NCBI GenBank assembly: GCA_910578345.1
Contig: CAJTRA010000015.1
Location: 18,095-82,094, forward strand
Direction of reading: 5' to 3'
Source: an uncultured Lachnospiraceae bacterium
Lineage (GTDB): Bacteria; Bacillota; Clostridia; Lachnospirales; Lachnospiraceae
DNA length: 64,000 bases
Shown: piece by piece, positions 62,555 to 64,000 of the stretch
Position numbering within the stretch: position 1 is the first letter of the stretch
How the letters are laid out: the number at the start of each line of letters is the position of its first letter
The notes under the pieces: generated by a model
What the model was told of the DNA's origin: nothing
Seen by the model: only the letters and a program-made list of their open reading frames with translations
The model's database searches: none
Position numbers and translations under genes: made by a program

Positions 62555-63068
62555 AATTATTTTGGTAAGGCCAACTTTAGAGCTAAAGGAAAAAGCGCTT
62601 GCATACCGTAGGGAACATTTCCAACATAGGGAAAAGACCATCTGCGGAAGCGAACTTTTTGACAAGATCGATCGCTATGAGGAATGGTTATCCTCTGTAA
62701 CAAAAAACACCGATCCCAAAACGGTAAATGAAAACTGGGTCGTCACAGACACCTTTTTTGCGGTCAGAAAAGGGGATGGGAACATAATCGGAATGATTGA
62801 CTTAAGACACACTCTGAATGAATTTCTGAAAGATTTAGGAAATTGCGGATATAGTGTACGTCCGTCTGAGAGAAGAAAGGGATACGCCTCTGAAATGTTG
62901 TATCAACTTCTCCAGGCAGCTAAAGAAGCAAAAATGAAGGAACTTCATATATCCGTTGAAAAAGAAAACACAGCATCCATAAAAGTCATACAAAAAAACG
63001 GCGGCGTGTACGAGCGGAGTTTTTCTTTTGAAAAGAAAGAAGCAGATATTTATAAAATTGAGTTATGA
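62544..63068 (+). CDS. GNAT-family N-acetyltransferase
   Basis: A 174-residue acetyltransferase. The acetyl-CoA-binding motif A is GYSVRPSERRKGYASEMLYQ near 110, with the expected RxxGxA pattern (RRKGYA), followed by a motif B-like ELHISVEKENTASIKVIQKNGG. Substrate unknown: members modify amino acids, proteins, antibiotics or polyamines. The tetR partner suggests a compound-inducible defence or metabolic role, an inference. Its stop is six bases before the left end of the IS256-type element. Confidence 0.88.
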   Translation: MKNEIILVRPTLELKEKALAYRREHFQHREKTICGSELFDKIDRYEEWLSSVTKNTDPKTVNENWVVTDTFFAVRKGDGNIIGMIDLRHTLNEFLKDLGNCGYSVRPSERRKGYASEMLYQLLQAAKEAKMKELHISVEKENTASIKVIQKNGGVYERSFSFEKKEADIYKIEL

Positions 63069-63099
63069 TCAATGGGGATTATCCCAAAGTTTGTGTAAA

Positions 63100-63139
63100 C
63101 CTCCAGACTGATGTAAGATAAAACTACACAGTCTGGAGG
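63100..63139 (+). repeat. Perfect inverted repeat hiding the transposase ribosome site
   Basis: CCTCCAGACTG (63100-63110) and CAGTCTGGAGG (63129-63139) are exact reverse complements around 18 bases. The GGAGG in the right arm is the ribosome site of the transposase (ATG at 63147). In a transcript entering from outside the element both arms are present and the site is masked; a transcript starting inside would escape. Confidence 0.85.
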
Positions 63140-63146
63140 TATTATT

Positions 63147-64000
63147 ATGGCAAGAAGAAAAGAAAGCCCACAGAAAGCAGCCATGCGGGAAATGATGAAG
63201 GGATATCTGAAAGAAAACGATATCAGCATCAAAGACGGTACAGATGTCAACGCCGTCATGCGTGACATGATGTCCGTCCTTTTAGAAGGCGTACTGGATC
63301 AGGAACTGGATGAAGAGCTTGGCTGCTCAAAGTACGACTACAGGAACAAGGAAACCGATAACAGCAAGAACGGCCACTCCACAAAGACCATGCACACCAG
63401 TTACGGGGACATGGAAATGGCTGTCCCCCGTGACCGCAACGGGGACTATGAGCCGCAGCTCATCAAAAAGTATCAGAACACCGTCACACAGGACATGGAG
63501 GAAAAGATTCTCTCCATGTATGCAAAGGGCATGACTGCCGGAGATATAGAGTCCCATATGAAAGAACTCTACGACATAGACATCTCCGACAGCACCATCA
63601 GCCGGATTACGGATAAGATTCTCCCCATTGTAAAAGAATGGCAGGAACGTCCGTTGGAGGAAATCTATGCCGTGGTTTTCATGGATGCCATCCACTGCCA
63701 TGTCAGGAGTGAAGGGCGCATTGTAAAACGTGCCGTCTGCATAGCCCTTGGAATAGACATGGATGGGAAAAAGGATGTCCTTGGCATGTATGTGGGGGAA
63801 AACGAGAGCGCCAAGTTCTGGCTGTCCATTATGAACGGACTAAAGAACCGGGGTGTGGAAGACATCCTGATTGCCTGTGTGGACGGGCTTACGGGCTTCC
63901 CACAGGCCATAGAGGCAGTATACCCAAAGACTGAAATCCAACAGTGCATCATCCACCAGATCAGGAATTCTACAAAATTCGTTTCTTATAAAGACATCAA
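63147..64000 (+). CDS. IS256-family (mutator) transposase, C-terminus outside window
   Basis: 284 codons are visible of a protein usually about 400 long. The catalytic DDE set is partly visible: first Asp near 180 in VVFMDAIHCHVRSEG, second Asp near 246 in IACVDGLTGFPQAIE, and the family motif CIIHQIRNS near 268; the Glu lies beyond the window. N-terminal helix-turn-helix-like region includes KGMTAGDIESHMKELYDIDISDSTISRITD. The reading frame is open to the window edge, so the copy may be intact. Confidence 0.95.
   Translation, partial: MARRKESPQKAAMREMMKGYLKENDISIKDGTDVNAVMRDMMSVLLEGVLDQELDEELGCSKYDYRNKETDNSKNGHSTKTMHTSYGDMEMAVPRDRNGDYEPQLIKKYQNTVTQDMEEKILSMYAKGMTAGDIESHMKELYDIDISDSTISRITDKILPIVKEWQERPLEEIYAVVFMDAIHCHVRSEGRIVKRAVCIALGIDMDGKKDVLGMYVGENESAKFWLSIMNGLKNRGVEDILIACVDGLTGFPQAIEAVYPKTEIQQCIIHQIRNSTKFVSYKDI

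Larger units (their letters stand above)
63074..64000 (+). mobile_element. IS256-family insertion sequence, left part (right end outside window)
   Basis: The left end appears to begin at GGGGATTATCCCAAAG (63074), followed by TTTGTGTAAAC (63090-63100), a TGTGTAAA motif often seen in IS256-family ends. The transposase gene starts at 63147 and runs off the window. The target duplication and right end are not visible. The exact end is inferred, because the right inverted repeat cannot be compared. Confidence 0.85.

Noticed and set aside
1..64000. CRISPR arrays, tRNA or rRNA genes, prophage modules
   Set aside because: No spaced direct repeats, clover-leaf sequences, rRNA blocks or phage structural genes were seen on either strand; the only mobile element recognised is the IS256-type one.

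Overview
The window looks like a chromosomal segment of a low-to-mid GC Gram-positive gut anaerobe, most likely a Lachnospiraceae (Clostridia) species. The reasons are strong GGAGG ribosome sites, Gram-positive wall proteins (LysM, PG_binding, SpoIID-like), a CIRCE operator, an FMN riboswitch ahead of a ribU-type transporter, a NiCo riboswitch, a YtaF-like sporulation membrane protein, and a cluster of clostridial proteins of unknown function. No rRNA, tRNA or CRISPR array was seen. Family names come from recognising motifs by eye; no database was searched.

Layout. 1-6.5 kb: metal and envelope genes on the minus strand. These are a truncated P1B metal ATPase with an operator-like dyad in its promoter, a SpoIID/PG-binding/LysM wall protein, a secreted glycosidase-like protein, and a CDF metal exporter behind a NiCo riboswitch with a terminator. 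6.7-13.9 kb, plus strand: a giant Ig-like/beta-helix surface protein, a LysR regulator, and a marR-flavin reductase pair with a perfect palindromic operator. 13.9-27.3 kb: a glycan-use locus. Minus strand: a full-length GH2 beta-galactosidase, a GH20 hexosaminidase, and a split GH2 beta-galactosidase of LacL/LacM type. Plus strand: two AraC regulators and a sugar ABC importer (binding protein and two permeases, no ATPase). No enzyme here has an obvious export signal, so the likely scheme is import of galactose/GlcNAc-containing oligosaccharides followed by cytoplasmic hydrolysis.

27.4-41.1 kb is almost entirely minus strand. It holds a cell-wall amidase and a two-component system flanked by two extracytoplasmic proteins of unknown function. 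Upstream of these lie purB and four genes of unknown function: a 1187-residue helical-repeat protein, a degenerate Hsp70/actin-fold protein, a TPR-like protein and a membrane coiled-coil protein. That four-gene set is the best candidate for an undescribed system. 41.3-43.7 kb: a second SpoIID/PG-binding protein, then an FMN riboswitch controlling ribU.

43.7-61.7 kb is mostly housekeeping on the minus strand: htpG with CIRCE, a BNR-like protein, a PrsA-like foldase, a PHP phosphoesterase, ilvE, a lone pstB, folA-thyA, an RNA-type metallo-beta-lactamase, a Ca2+-type P-ATPase converging on ytaF, a GreA-family factor, a lipoprotein, and an AgrC/AgrA-like sensor-regulator pair. 61.9-64 kb, plus strand: a more AT-rich tetR-GNAT pair with duplicated operator-like boxes, followed by the 5' part of an IS256-family element whose transposase ribosome site lies in a perfect hairpin.
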